From positions 1 to 64,000 of the forward strand of contig OZ037862.1 in the NCBI GenBank assembly GCA_964035575.1: 64,000 nt of DNA. Direction: 5' to 3'. Both the position numbers and the translations under genes were made by a program. The stretch comes from Rhynchopus sp. YZ270_cl-10. Its lineage: Eukaryota > Euglenozoa > Diplonemea > Diplonemida > Diplonemidae. The notes below the pieces were generated by a model. The model worked only from the letters and a program-made list of their open reading frames with translations, did not search any database and was not told the DNA's origin. This document shows, one piece after another, positions 33,881-47,400 of the stretch (its first letter is position 1; the number at the start of each line of letters is the position of its first letter).

Positions 33881-35495
33881 GAAAACTTGAAGATGAATGT
33901 GCCTCTGGTGCACACACAGCTAATAAAATGGATAGGGGACGCAGGGGAGTGTTGTCGCTAGGTGTGCCTCTCATAAAAGCACGTGAAGCGATAACGCACG
34001 GGCTGGGCCCATGAGGGTGACAGCAGATGGTGCATATTTAGGGAAATGAAAAATAAATTTCTGCAATTCCAGAGTGTCAGATGGAGCAAACAAAGACTCC
34101 ATTTGGGGTTAAGAAGTGAAGTGTTCAGGAAACACCTAAAAATCAGTGCGAAAAAATCTTTTGAGATGAGAGAAATCTTCTAAAAATAAATAATAAGATG
34201 ACCCAAGCCTCGTGTGTTTAGTTATCTTCAAAAAGGGGGAGGGGGAAACCCCCCCAAAAAAATAGTGACTGTGTCCGTCAATGGTGGAGGTTTTCGCCAG
34301 AAACACCGGGTTTTCACCACCCACAAGAAAAAACCAAAAAAATACCCCCCAGTTTTTCCAATCGATATCGTACAGTGTCAAGCTTGTACGGCTTTGCACA
34401 AGAGAATGGCAATTTAAAAAGAAAGAAAGAAAAATTGAAAGACGTATGTGCATACACATCCAATAAAATGGATAGGGGATGCAGTAATTGATTGAGTGAA
34501 CATTGTTCTGAACATTTTTTTTCTGACCAACAAATGTACGTTTTTGTGCATAAAGAAATATACACAAGAGAATGGGGGGGGGAAAGATAGCAAGTTTAAA
34601 AGACGTAAGTGTGCCTCTGGTGCACACACAGCTAATAAAATGGATAGGGGACGCAGGGGAGTGTTGTCGCTAGGTGTGCCTTTCATAAAAGCACGTGAAG
34701 CGATAACGCACGGACTGGGCCCATGAGGGTGGCAGCAGATGGTGCATATTTTGTGAAATGAAAAATCAATTTCTGCTAATCTCACAATATACCACTGCGT
34801 GCTCAGTCACCTTAAAAAAAGGGGGTGGGTGGGCAAAAAATGGAAGCTTTTCTTTCTCTGCTAAAAACTCAAAAAAAAAAATCGTGAGGTTCACCCCCAT
34901 CACCCCTTCAGAAAAAAACTCTGAGGATACCAGTGAAAAAGAATAAAAACAAATAGCACACCCTTGGGTGGCTACACTAGTACAACCAACGTTTCAAAAA
35001 TAATAAAACCATCCTCAAACTTTTCTACAGAATTAATTTCATTGAACGCATTCCCTTAAAAACCCAGATAAGCAAACAAACAAACAAACAATTGACAGCT
35101 GTAGTCACCCAAAAGAGGTGTTCCACCGTTCGTCGTTCAGGGTAGGGCGGTACGACACATGAAAAGCACTTGGTCCGAGCGAAGCAAAAGAGCCAAAGGC
35201 GTTACAATCTGTACAGATACCGGTTAGTTAAAACGAGGCACAAAGTGAACAAAACTAGATAAAATTGTGCGAGTGCATATTTTGTGGACTCACAATACAC
35301 CACTGCGTGTGCTTAGTTATGTTCTAAAGGGGGGAGGGATATGGCGCGGGATTTCATGGTGCAGTCAGCAACCAGTTCCCCAAGCCCAATTTTTTTTCTC
35401 CAAAAGTTTTTTTTTCCCCGTTCCTTTTTAGGGAACGGAGCATGTACGATCCTGGAAGCTCCAAGAATATGGAGTCGGCGGGCAACAGAGGAAAT
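33881..35495. repeat. Repeat-module spacer 3-prime of GTPase copy 1
   Basis: Module B (about 33881-34055 and again 34605-34765) includes GGGGAGTGTTGTCGCTAGG, a pairing GCGATAACGC and GGGCTGGGCCCATGAGGG. Module C (about 34056-34235) ends AAGCCTCGTGTGTTTAGTTA. A short module E (CACTGCGTG onward) recurs at about 34786 and 35296. The remainder is AT-rich single-copy DNA. B can form an 8-bp stem with one G-U pair, so a structured RNA is possible. No protein-coding signal. Confidence 0.6.
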
Positions 35496-38400
35496 TTAGT
35501 CGCCGGTCAAGTACGCGCCTATGCTGGCACCCACAGTAGAACCTATTGCAGAACCTGCGGTGGCACCCACGAAGGCACCTGCAGGTGCTGCAGGTCCCGT
35601 AATTACGGCACCTACCGCGCCACCTACTACCGTACCCACAGCTGCCCCAACGGCTGCTGTTGCGTAGGGGACGGTTTCCTTCACGACTGCGATTAATGCA
35701 TTTTCGCCATTTGCAATGCGTGTGTAACATGAGGTGATCGAACAGGCCACACCGGCCACGACGAGAGTTTTGCCAACCAAGTTAACGCCCTTCGCAGCAG
35801 TGCTCAGCACTTTCTCCGTAGTTCGCGTCCGCTTTACGAACCCCGCCACCTTCTCCGTAGAACCTAGGGATTTCGCCTTCTGACCAGCACTCTTGGTCGC
35901 TTTGTCCAGCTCTGCGGTTGTGAAGGATTTGGACTCGACTTTCACATTTTTCTTCCTGAACAGACCCTTCTCAACGTCTACTTGGATCTTCGTGCTTGTG
36001 GGTCTCGCTGTTGCAGATGCTTTCCCCGGTGCGCCAGCATCGTTCCTCACAAGCAGGTCCACCTTTTTGTATTTAGGGTCTTGCAATGCTTTTGCTGCAC
36101 GCCCTGGTCTTGCACTGGTCTTGCACTGAACGTTGTCCACACCTTTCCCATTGAACACCTCCAAATCAACCGTGGGATGCCTCGCGTTGGGGTGCACGCG
36201 AACCTTCACCCCCCGTCTTCCCCAAAGCTGCTCAGCGTGCACTCCCTTCAAGCTTGCGTCCACATTTGCAGTGCCAGCTTGTAGATGCTCGAACAGGAAT
36301 CCACCCTGCTGGCGAAGGCCTAGACCCTTATACTTCCATGCCGCAGAGACCAGATCCCCTCGCATGCGCACATGCTGACCGTATGCGTGCAGTCCCTTCC
36401 CAATCCCATCCGTCCCCTGCAGAATAACGTCTTGCAGAGTTACCTTAAAAAACGGTCCCCGGTCAGCACCAGGGTCACCGATGATGTGGTCATTTGAACC
36501 TGCTGCTGTTGGGTCTGGATCGAAGACAAAGACATTGCTCTGAAACGACTTTTCAGCCAGGAGCTCGTTGATGCGGTCACGTTGCGATGTGGAAAGCTGG
36601 GTATAGGATGCTGGCACTTTGGGTGGGTCCGGCATCATGTCTGTGGTGTACTTCTTGTCGTTCCATTCAAATTCGCTCTCTCCATTTTTCCTTGCGTCAC
36701 GGAAGGCTTCATTGAAGGTCGCCTTGGAAGCTTTCTCCTCTGCCTGCTGCTTCTGTGCCTGCCTCTCTTGTGCCTGCTGCTCCTCTGCCTGCTGCTTCTG
36801 TATTTTCTGTCGCTGAGGGTTGCCCGCAACGTGGAAGCCTTCTGCCAATAGATTCGAGGCAACAACGTTCCTGCATGTTTCTGCAAAGTCCACCTTCCCA
36901 TTTGTTACGAGTGACCCAAGGGTGGTGCCGGTTACTTCCTGCAGAAGCTGCCCTATCTTGCCTATGATGTCCATTTCCACAGACAGCGCCTGACGTGCAC
37001 TACTGGCAAACTCTTGCATCACTTTGGTATCTGCTATTTTCCCTGCGACCGACGACACACAGCCACTCAGAGCCCCGCAGGTCATCGCCGCCCCGAGACC
37101 CTTGTACCACTTGCGGCCATCCATCACGTTCGCTGCCACTGCCCCGGCACCACTGACGGCACCACTGACACAAGCCTTCGTAGCGCACTGCGTTAAAAAG
37201 TTCCCCGCTTGAGCCCCTTGGCTGAGAGGACTAAGCATCTTCCCGCAGCCTGCGGTAACAACGCTCACCACCGCCACCTTCACCAGGCCTTTGAAGTACT
37301 TACCCCACGGCTGCCCTTGGTTCATCATAGAGCTGATGCCGCAAGAAATCAGCGCAGGTCCGATGACAGGGCATATCGGAGTCAAGAAGCCGCCGACGAC
37401 ACCAATGACCGCACCCAGGACAGACTGAAAAAGGCCTCTCTTCTTCTTCTTCCTATTCTGGCGGTCCATCTCATCGTAGGCTGCGTGCACCTCGTTGATA
37501 ACCTTCTGCAACTCTTTGCATTGCTCTGCTTTCTCAGCGTAGAACAGTTTGTCATGATGTGCCTCTGCAACCACTTCCTGCAAAGCAGACACAAATGCGG
37601 GGTCCACGCCTGTCAGATCAATGTTGCCTTCCCGCAGCTGCTGTTCCCACCCCTCTCCCAGCAAAGAGCTCACATCGCCTCCTTTGCCAATGCGCGTCAC
37701 AAACTTCACAAGCTCCTCTTTTTTGAGTGAAGAAGCAATAAACGCGTCATGTGCTTCACGCATTTCGGTGTGAATTGCTTTGAGGTTGCGTTGTGCACGC
37801 GCCTCCACCTGCCTGAGCTCTGACATCATTCGTCTCTGGTCTTTTGCGCAGGACGTGTACATTTCAGCCAAGCCCTGCAGCAGCTCCAACTCCTCTTGTG
37901 CACAGGCCGATCTCGCCTGCAGGTCCCTGTGGCACGCTTGTCCACCTGTCTTCCCACAGAAGTCAACCACACCTTCGATGGCTTTCATGGACCGCTCAGA
38001 CATAAACTCCAGAAAGTACTTCGCCTTCAGCTCGTCCGATGCATGGCCGTCCTCAGCACGGAGGAAGTGTGTTGTGTTGTTGAAGAACTCTGTCCTTGCC
38101 CGCTTCAGTTCTTTTTCAAGGTCAAATGCATTGTCGGTTACTGCTGGACACCCTGCAGCCTCTGCTGCCAGCCTGTCCATGTGGAACTCTATGAGCCGTG
38201 TTGTGTACTCGCCTGATGAGAGGTTACGCTGCACTCTATTCCACGCAGTACCCTTCTCCAAGACTGCTCGTGCGTGAAGCTTCTCCTGTGCCTGGAGAAA
38301 TGCGTCCACCTCAGAAACGTTCTCCGTCAAAAAACCCTCCACGTCAGTGAAGTAAGTTGCGTCCACTTCGCGCACACCACGTTGTGTAAGGTCTTGTGCG

Positions 38401-41400
38401 CGCAGCTTCTTTTGAGCGTCGTCTTTGTACGTGGAAAGAAGTGGTTCGACGATTTTAGACTGAAACCGTGCCATCAGGTCCGCCCTGCTGTGTCCGTTAA
38501 AGATCCTGTCGTGCACCTTGGCGGCTGCTTCTGTCTCATCTGATACAAGATCCTTCCATGTGGCCGACACACGGCCTGCAAGGTCGAACCCAAGTTCGCG
38601 GAAGAACGTCATCCGATTGCTTTCGAAAGTGCGGTGCAGGTCATGCGCGAGTTGGTCCAAGATTGGACGCACAGTCTGTTCGAAGACAGAACCAAGCTTC
38701 AGTGTTGCTGCCATTGGATTGACGCACGACCACGCGGCGATGTCACTCACTCCAGTGTCCAGACTCTGCAGCAGGCATCTGCACTGCTCTGCAACACGCT
38801 GTGGCTTCAGTGCCGCACTCGCACCCACAAGGTCGCTCACAATGGCACTGCCCAAAGCATCTTTGTTTTCGATCATCTCCTCAACGCTTGTCGCAGAGCT
38901 TGCTTGCGCTGCTAAGTGCGCCACCTCACGCAACCAAGCCATCCAGCCACCGCATGCCTCCCCACACCCAGCGGCACTTCGCCTCTGAAGTTGGATGTCG
39001 AAAACGCTTTGCACAAAGCTTCCCTGCGACGCCACGTACTCATGGCCTTCCTTCTGTGCCGAAGGCTTGGCAAGGAATGTGCAATGCAAGTGTGCCCTGG
39101 CATGCTCCTTGAACACATGGTCCATGTGGTCGGAGTCGGTTTCGCAACGCAAAGATGAAGAAAACTCTGCTGACATCTCACACAGCATGCGCTCCTGTTT
39201 ATTGCTGAACTCTGAGGACATGTGTGCCTCCAAGTCACTGCGCTCTGGGTACTTTGTCCTGGTTGTGTTGTATTCACGCGTGTACGTTTCCAATCCGTAA
39301 AACGCAGTGATGTAGTCGGCAACTTTGTTCGCCGCCCTTGGCTCTTCCATCGTGACAGCAGCTTCTGACGGCAGACTGTATGTGTCATCAGGTTCTCCAG
39401 CGGTGCTTTGTGGCACTTCCTCAGACAACACACTCCGCAACAGGTCTTCCCTCCGCAATCTTTCCAACTCCTCACGAAGCAGCACTTGCTCACGTGTCTC
39501 CGTGAGCGTCGGCATAATCAGTATGTGGGTGATCTCGTCCTCCTCAGTGATCTCGTCCTCCTCAGTTAGACCATCGCTTTCGTCCGTCCCCACACATACG
39601 TCTGTTGTCGAGCATTGCGAACCTAAGTCGTCGTGCGCTGCGTTCCTGCATGCCGCCCCTTCTTCCTCGGTGAGGTGTGTAAGATCCTGCAGCACAGAAG
39701 CCTCTCGCAACACTGACCACTGATGCTCCCCCACACAGCGCACAAGCAACTGAAACCGCTCGAATGCGAGTCCTTGTAACTGCGGCTTCACGGCACCACT
39801 CTGGCAAACGCTGCCCGCCCCACGGACGTCAATCAGAACATCAGTGGTCAAAGACAGAAACGTTGTCAACACGCTTTCATGCAACGAGGCCACAGTGGAA
39901 CGCTTTTGCCAAGGCACATCAGACCTGCACTGCACGGCACTGTAGGGAAGCAGCAAGTACACATGTATTTTCCTGTCGTGGCCCAGTCCCCACGCAAGCA
40001 TCACGGACGGGAAGCTTGTGGGGTTCTGTTCTGGTGCATCTGCAGGGAAACAAAGGCCCCGCTTGCCTGCTGCTGCTTGCAACAACTCCACACCACATGC
40101 TCCTCGGCTGTCGCCAGTGTCGACGAAGGCAAGCAAGTCACCTTGCTCAGACGAGTCGCAGTTCGAAACATCATTCACAAACTCGCGCACAGTTCCCTCA
40201 TTAAGACGCAACGTCCCATCTGCAGGGGCCGTAATGAACGGACGGAGCACCAGGCTTCCTTCCGTGTGCTGTGTGCAAGGTGAGGACAAGAGCCCAGTGG
40301 CCACTTCGGGACCGTCTGGAGCTTCTGCTGCGGCAGTAGCACTCTCGAGAAGCGCAACGTTTTCATCTTCCGACACACTCTCGCTTTCTGAGGAAGACAG
40401 CAGTTCACGTGAAGAATCCGAACTCTCGAAGCTGGCGTCACTCACGCATTGTGGGAAGGCTTCCTGAAGTCGCTGTGCCGCCTCCACCATCAGCTGCTGC
40501 ACCACAGCAAAGTCCACGGTCTCCCTTTCGCCAACAGAGTCGCTGCTTTGGGTGAAGCCTTTCAACAAATGCTTCGTGACCTTCATCCACAGTGCTGAGT
40601 GCGCCACATCCTCTGCAGAGGCATCAAGGAAGTCCTCCGCAACCATCTTCCTTTCGTCCAACGTGGAGCGTGCCAGGTGCCGACAGAACACTCCGCTCAC
40701 AGCTTCGCGCACCAGGAAAAGCACGTCGCTGTCATCCTTTACACGCCCACACCCCTCCATCACGGTGTCGAATATCTGCTTCGCCTGCACCAGCACTGCG
40801 TCCCTCTCCGTGTCGCAGGATACACGCTCCCACTCCCGTATCACGAGAGGTGCAACGGTGTTCAGAGTGACCAACGTCGCAATTGGGTTCTCTGAAAACT
40901 CGACGGGCAAGCTGTGCGTCACGTACACCCCGTCCACAGCAAAGGCAACCGGTATCAACGCGTTCGCACAGTCTCTTGCACCACACTGCTTGATGTATTG
41001 CGCACGCGCAGTGTTGCCTTCGCTACTGCGCTGTGCCTCTTGCACGGAGAGGCTGAACCTCCCGCCTGGCAGTGAAGAGCCACCACTTTGTGCCAAGTCT
41101 GCAGGGTTCAAAACAAGGTCGTACACAAGAGAACTGTCCAACTCGGTCTCAGCATCGCTGTCCTCCAAGATCTCAACCCTCTGCGAAAGCTCCGCCACAA
41201 GCCCGTGGTCCTCTGTGATGGCAGTGCTTTCACGCCCACAAATGCTTCGCACACGAGACAACCTCTTGCGGCCACGTGAAGACGCAGTGACAGCGAGCAC
41301 ACGCACGATTCTCCCGTCAAGCAAGCAAACGCTGTCTGTACGCGGGTTTAGCTGTGAGATCGGAACGTCTGCCTCGGTGCGTGACAATAACTTCCTTGCA

Positions 41401-44400
41401 GTACAGAATTCGGTCCTGAGGATCGATATCAAGACTGCTCCGTCAAAGCAAAGAAGTCCCCACCCCCAGCATTTCCTTTTTTTAATGACGGGTGCGCGTG
41501 CTGCAAGCCTTTGAGTTTCGGCCCTCAGCCTTGCCATCTCCTGCTCGCTTTGTTTTCTGTGTTGCTCCTGTTCCCTCTGCATTTTTTGCATTGCTTCAAT
41601 GCTTTTTTTCTCTGCAAGCTCTCTTTCCTTTGCCATAGCTGCTTGTTTCTCTGCGGCTCTTTTTTCAGCTTTTTCATAATTAGCCTGCATTACTGCCCTT
41701 TCTTTGCTGCTCTTGTCTTTCGCTTGAGCCATCTCCTGCTTCGCCTTCTCGACCTCTGCCTGTGTTTTTCTGCGCTCGTTCTCCTCTATCTGCCGAAGGT
41801 ACCAGGCTTTTCGGAGGGATTGGTTACTACTTTTCAACTGGGCGCGCACTGCCTCCACGTTTGCCTCGCTGTGCTGCAGCCAGGCTTTGTCGATGATAGA
41901 CACATCCGCACATCGCACAGGAAGCACCTCTTCACGCAGCTTCCTTTCTAGAGTCTGCACGTCCTTCAGAAAGAGCTTCACACGAGGGCAGTCTCCTGTG
42001 TCGTTCATGGCAGCCTTCACGTCGACGGCAGGGTCGCAGACGTTCACCACCGGATCCAGCTCCCGACTCTGTGGGCCTTCACGTCCTCCGGCGAAGGTGT
42101 ACCGTCCGGACAACAACGGGTCCTGGATGTCACGTTTCCAGTGCTGCGCTATTTCATCCTGAGCCCACTTAAGGCCCCTCTCTGTGTTCAATCTGCAGCT
42201 GTTAGCGTATTTGCTGTCACATTCACTGATCATCTCGTTCTTCACATCTTCAAAGTTTGCTCTCCCAGCAGGGGTGTTCAGCTGCCACACCCCATTGCTG
42301 AAGTCGTCCAGCACCTTTTGCCTCGCATCCTGGTAAACCTTCTCGAACTGTGCAGCAGGCATGGGAAAGCCCGACACCCCTTCACCTTCAATACGCCCTT
42401 CGCTGTAATCCTCTAAGGCAGTGTCCAAGGCGTCCAGCAGCAGCGCCCGTTTCCTCTGAAGATTGTTGCGATGTATCATCTCAGCTGCACCTCCGATCTC
42501 TGGAATGATGTCTGTGCCTGCGGTGTTGAGCTGCGACACTACCGACGAAAGGAAATCTATCAGTTGCGCCCCAGTGCAGATGTCGCTGCCGAGGAACTGC
42601 ATGCGGGCACTGTCCTTGGAAAGCTTCGAGGTAAGTTCACGCTGCAGGCGCTTGAAGGGCGATATGAACGAAGGGTCGAAGTCCGTGAAGGGGAGCGTCT
42701 TCATCACCTCGCAGCTCTGTACCTCTGAGTGAGGCTTGTTCATCAGGAACAGCGATACATCCCTGTTCTCGAAGCCCTCTGCAGCTGTGTCAGCAGCGCC
42801 GTCGGTTTCAGACAACACAGAAGCCTTCTCCCCCAGAAATGCCTCGCGCAGAATGTCCGTCCTGTACGACTCGTCTGCATCGAGGTACGCAGAATTGTAA
42901 TCACGGGAAATCAGAATCAGACTCTTGTCACACGCCACGTCGTCACAGCGACGAGAGGGGTCCTCATCCTCCTGTGCTTTGTTGATCGCCTTCTTCAGAC
43001 CGTTGCCGATGTCAAGCAACAGCTTCATTGAGTTCATGCCACTCTTCTCCGTAACAGGACCCTTCTTGTTGTACATAAACACAGATGCACAGGCGAACAC
43101 AGCAGAGAACAGTCGAGCGTCTGCACCAGATTGATCATCTCTCGGCGCAGTGTCCCCCACAGGGAGTGCGGACTGAGCCTTCTCGCAGGACTCAGTGCCC
43201 TCGCAGTCGACGAGCAGCAGCCACCCGTTGTTGTTTGGGTTGGGAATGGCCACGACCCACGCACCCTTGGTGAAGGAGGACACCTGCGACGATATGTTGA
43301 AGCCACCTGTTTCCTGCCACGACTGCGGCAGCAGCTCCTTCCCCACAAGCTTCTCCACAAGCAGTCTCAGGCAAAAGGACTTTCCCTGGCGCACAGGGCC
43401 GGTTATCGCCGCAGTGGCGATGGGTCCTGGTCTCTGGTGCAGATCCTCCTCCAGAAGGGAAAGCTCGTTCCCACTGTCGCCTTCGACAACTTCCCTCGGC
43501 CCTGTGTTCTCGCTCAGAGTTTCGTTCTGCCCGACGTTCTGCCGAAACCACTCAGCAGTGTCGCTGTGAACACGGTACCTGCGATGCGGTGGTTCACTTT
43601 TGCGGGATTGCTTCTCACCCTTTGACTTTGGCTCTGGACGCGATGTCTTCTGTGTTTTGGACGAGGGCAGCCCCTTTGTGCAGTCGCCCTTGGACGCGCC
43701 TGAAGTGGGTAGCTGTGTGTTGTATGGGTTACTGTAACTGTCACTGTCGCTGGCGTTGGCCTCGTACGCCCGGAGGTACTTTACAGCAAGATCACGACGT
43801 CCGTCGTAGATGTCGAGCGCAAACCGCACGTCGTCCAGCGGCAAGTGGGGGAACAGCTCTGCATGCAACGACTGCACAACCTCGCCCTCCTTCTGCTGCT
43901 GCTCCTGTGCAGACAGCTCCAACACACGTTGGAATGCAGATAGCTCCAACCCATGCTGGAGCGCAGATGTCTCCATCGTGGGTTGGAGGGCAGACAGCTC
44001 CAATGCGCGTTGTAAACGCAGCTCGTTGTCAGCTGCATCTTTCGGCTGTCTACAGAACGGGCCTTGCCGTGCGAGTGATTCTCCTGCAGGGACACTTGTT
44101 GCAACCGACGGCTGCGCCGTGCTGGCCTGTGTGGCTACCCGGACAGACAGCCCCAATGCGCGTTGGAAATGCAGCTCCTCATCAGCTGCATCCTTCGGCT
44201 GTCTACAGAACGGGCCTTGCCATTCCAGTGATTTTTCTGAGCTTGGTGCCGCAGGGGCACGTGTTGCAACCGACGGCTGCGCCGTGCTGGCCTGTGTGGC
44301 TACCCGGACAGACAGCTCCAATGCGCGTTGGAAATGCAGCTCCTCATCAGCTGCATCTTTCGGCTGTCTACAGAACGGGCCTTGCCGTGCGAGTGATTCT

Positions 44401-47400
44401 TCTGCAGGGACACTTGTTGCAACCGTCTGCGCCGTGCTGGCCTGTGTGGCGACCCGGGCAGAAGACACACAGTCTCCACTCACCAACGGCGACTCCTCCT
44501 TGGTGACGGACGTCTCAACAGCGTCGACAATGGGTGCAGGTAGGCGCTGGCTGCTTTGTGCGCTATCCAGCTGGCTTGATGTCTGTGATAAAGTGTAGTT
44601 GTTGAAAGTTAGGGGTGCACATTTTTAAAATTGTTCCGGGTCCTGCGTGCGGACAGATTTTTGACAACCTGGGGGGGAAACTAGTTTTCACTTGAGGTTG
44701 CTTTCCCCCTATGAAGGAGGGTGACCCCGTTTCAACTCAACAAAGACTGCAATCAACAACGAGCAAGAGTTTTCAGGGGGTATGAAAAAGACAATAATGA
44801 CAAGTAAACCTCCTGTCTGTACTTTCAATTTTTGTGTCTGCGGCGCCATTTTTCGTTTTTTCGGCCCGCAAAAAGAGGTTGGTTGAGTGATTTGGTAGTG
44901 GTGTAAACGCTAGATTAGGTGGAGGGGAGGGTGGGACGTACCTCGTTCTCGTTCTCGTTCATGTCCGTCAATTCCAAGAGGTTTTCGCACTCCTCCGCAG
45001 ACCGCTGAAGAGAGTGCTTCTCATCCTCAGGCACGATCAGCTGCATTGCCTGCGACACCTGACGCCCGTGCTTGTAGCGAAACTGTGCACGCTCCATTAG
45101 TGCATTTTGAAGAAGCTTCAGTGTTTCGCGGACATCGTGCGACACGTGAGTGGAAGTCGGACTCAGACTTTCGAGTAGCGGATGAGTCTGTGGGTAAACG
45201 TTTTCCCAAACGAGTTCCAAGTACTTCCCAGCACTGCTGTCACACGAGCTCTGCACGACCTTCTGGGGAAGCAGCCCGCTGAAGAGTGGGTACGTCATCA
45301 CCAACGCAAGCCCGCACGACAGGTAGCGCGCAACAGTCACATTTACCAGCTGATCTAAATTTTGTTTGTCTTGCCAGCTATCCACAATCTGCTGCGGAAA
45401 GGCTTCAGAACCATCTTCCCGCATGTCCTGCTTGAGTGCCGCAAACAAGAACGTTGCCTTGACGTCACTGCAACCCGCCAGTGCCCAGCGTTTGCTCTCC
45501 AAATCCTGCGTGTACATTCCAATGGCAAAGTCTGGGTGCCTGTCCCGCTGCAATGTGTCAACGTCCCGTACATACTTGAGGTACTCCTCCTTGGCGTGAG
45601 TGATATCCTGCTTGATGCCTGCCTCCGTGGGTTTGATTGTGTCTGCCTCGAAGGCGTCCACTGCTTCGCCGACGATGGCTGCAGATACCCTGTACTGGAG
45701 GAGCCAACGAACCCTGGTCTCCCACAGCTTCACACGGTCCTGAAACCGCACAACACCGCTGAAGTCCTCAGTGCCGATCTCATCCTCGTTGCAGAATTGC
45801 CACAACCGACTGACGTTTGTTACGTACGCGTCAAACCTGTCTTTCAAGACGTCCTTCGCCAAGCTGCGTGCCTTGTCCTCGTTGTCTCGGCGCAGTGCGG
45901 CGTACTCCAGCTCGAAGCCCTCCTCCACCAGGAACTTCGCCTCCCCTTTCTTCATCAGTTGTGTCCCTTCTGCACCAGGAATAACAAAGTCCACCACACG
46001 CTCGGGGTCTGTAGCTGGAAGGTGGAACCGCTTCCTCGCAGCATCAAGGAGTGCTTCGTAGCGTCTGCGGAGCTCTTCCTCGGGCACAGGGTACATCGCG
46101 AAGTCTTCGATGCAAACAGATTCAATGCGAATCTCACCAGGCTTCTCTTCATCCAAACGCACGTACTTGTCTTTGGTAAAGCTGTAGTCACTCAGGAAGT
46201 CCAATCGGCTCACATCACGTAGCGCGTGGTCCTCCAGGTTGTTCGATGACCTGTCCAAAGACGTCGCAGCTCTGCTTTCTGCGGCGAAGTTATCGGTTCC
46301 TCGCTCCCACACACTCCCACGACCGCTGTCGCTTTTGGCCCAGCCGCTTCTGCTGATGACGGGGAATTGGTCAGGCGCACTCTGCAACCTGCTGATGAAG
46401 TCGTGCCGGAACCCTTGCAGCAGACGGCTCGCACCGTTCTTCATTTTTTGGTCCTGCAGCGAAGCGTTGATGGAGGGCAAGTAGATGCCTTCCTTGTCCA
46501 CTGCCTTTGTCACATCATAAACATGTCTGACGAGGTCTGTTCCACTGAAGATCACTTTGCCTTGCAAGTCACGCAACGGCGCACCCATGTTCAGGTCTGT
46601 TTCAGGTGCATCGTCATATAACCTCTCTGCACAACCGTCGTGCGAAGAGTTCTTCGATCGCAATCCAAGTGCACACTTTGACACATTCTCAAAGAACCGC
46701 CATACAGGGGCACGGTACTCTTTGTTAAGAGCGTGCCACGGTTTTAGTGAAACTTGTCTCAGTGCTGGAACACCACCCAGGTGCAGGTGGACGTTCTTGT
46801 TCGCAGGGTAGAACTCAGACGTGTTGTGTCCGTTCAAATCCTTGAAGCAGCCAGACTCGGTGAAGATGCTCTGCAAGATTTCCTTTTGCTTGGCGACAGA
46901 GAAGTCACGGTCCGCCTGAGCGGAGTCCTTTACCATCAGAAGCAGGTTGCGCCTTTGTGTCTGGTTCGGTGACGCCATTGCAGTCTGCTGCAGCTTCGCC
47001 TCTGCGTCGATCGCTATCTGCAAGTACTGCGTCATCTTCTGCACAGCATCCGTGTCGTCCAGCTTTGTCCCACGGTAGATCAGACTCTGGCACAGCATGT
47101 AGGTGAGCGTCACAATTAAGCTGTCGTGGGTGTCGTTCCTTAAAGTTGATCCCGTGCCCTCGCTGTCAGCGAACAGCACAGTCCCAACACCGGATGGATG
47201 CGGTGCTGCAATGAACCATGCACCTCGTGTGCAGGACTCATGGTTCCCACTTGTCCGAAAGAAGCTACTCCCCATAGTCGCACCACGGATGCTTCCTACC
47301 AAGGACCGCACCGTGCGGTTCATGAGCTCGCTCTTGCCTGACCGCTGTGACCCAGCAATGACAGTGATGTAAAACGGCCCAGGCAGGGGCTCCAGGAAAG

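Noticed and set aside
33694-34726. Plus ORFs in module B reading ASGAHTANKMDRGRRG
   Set aside because: Other module B copies carry frame-changing indels and early stops, so protein coding is unlikely; a structured RNA fits better.
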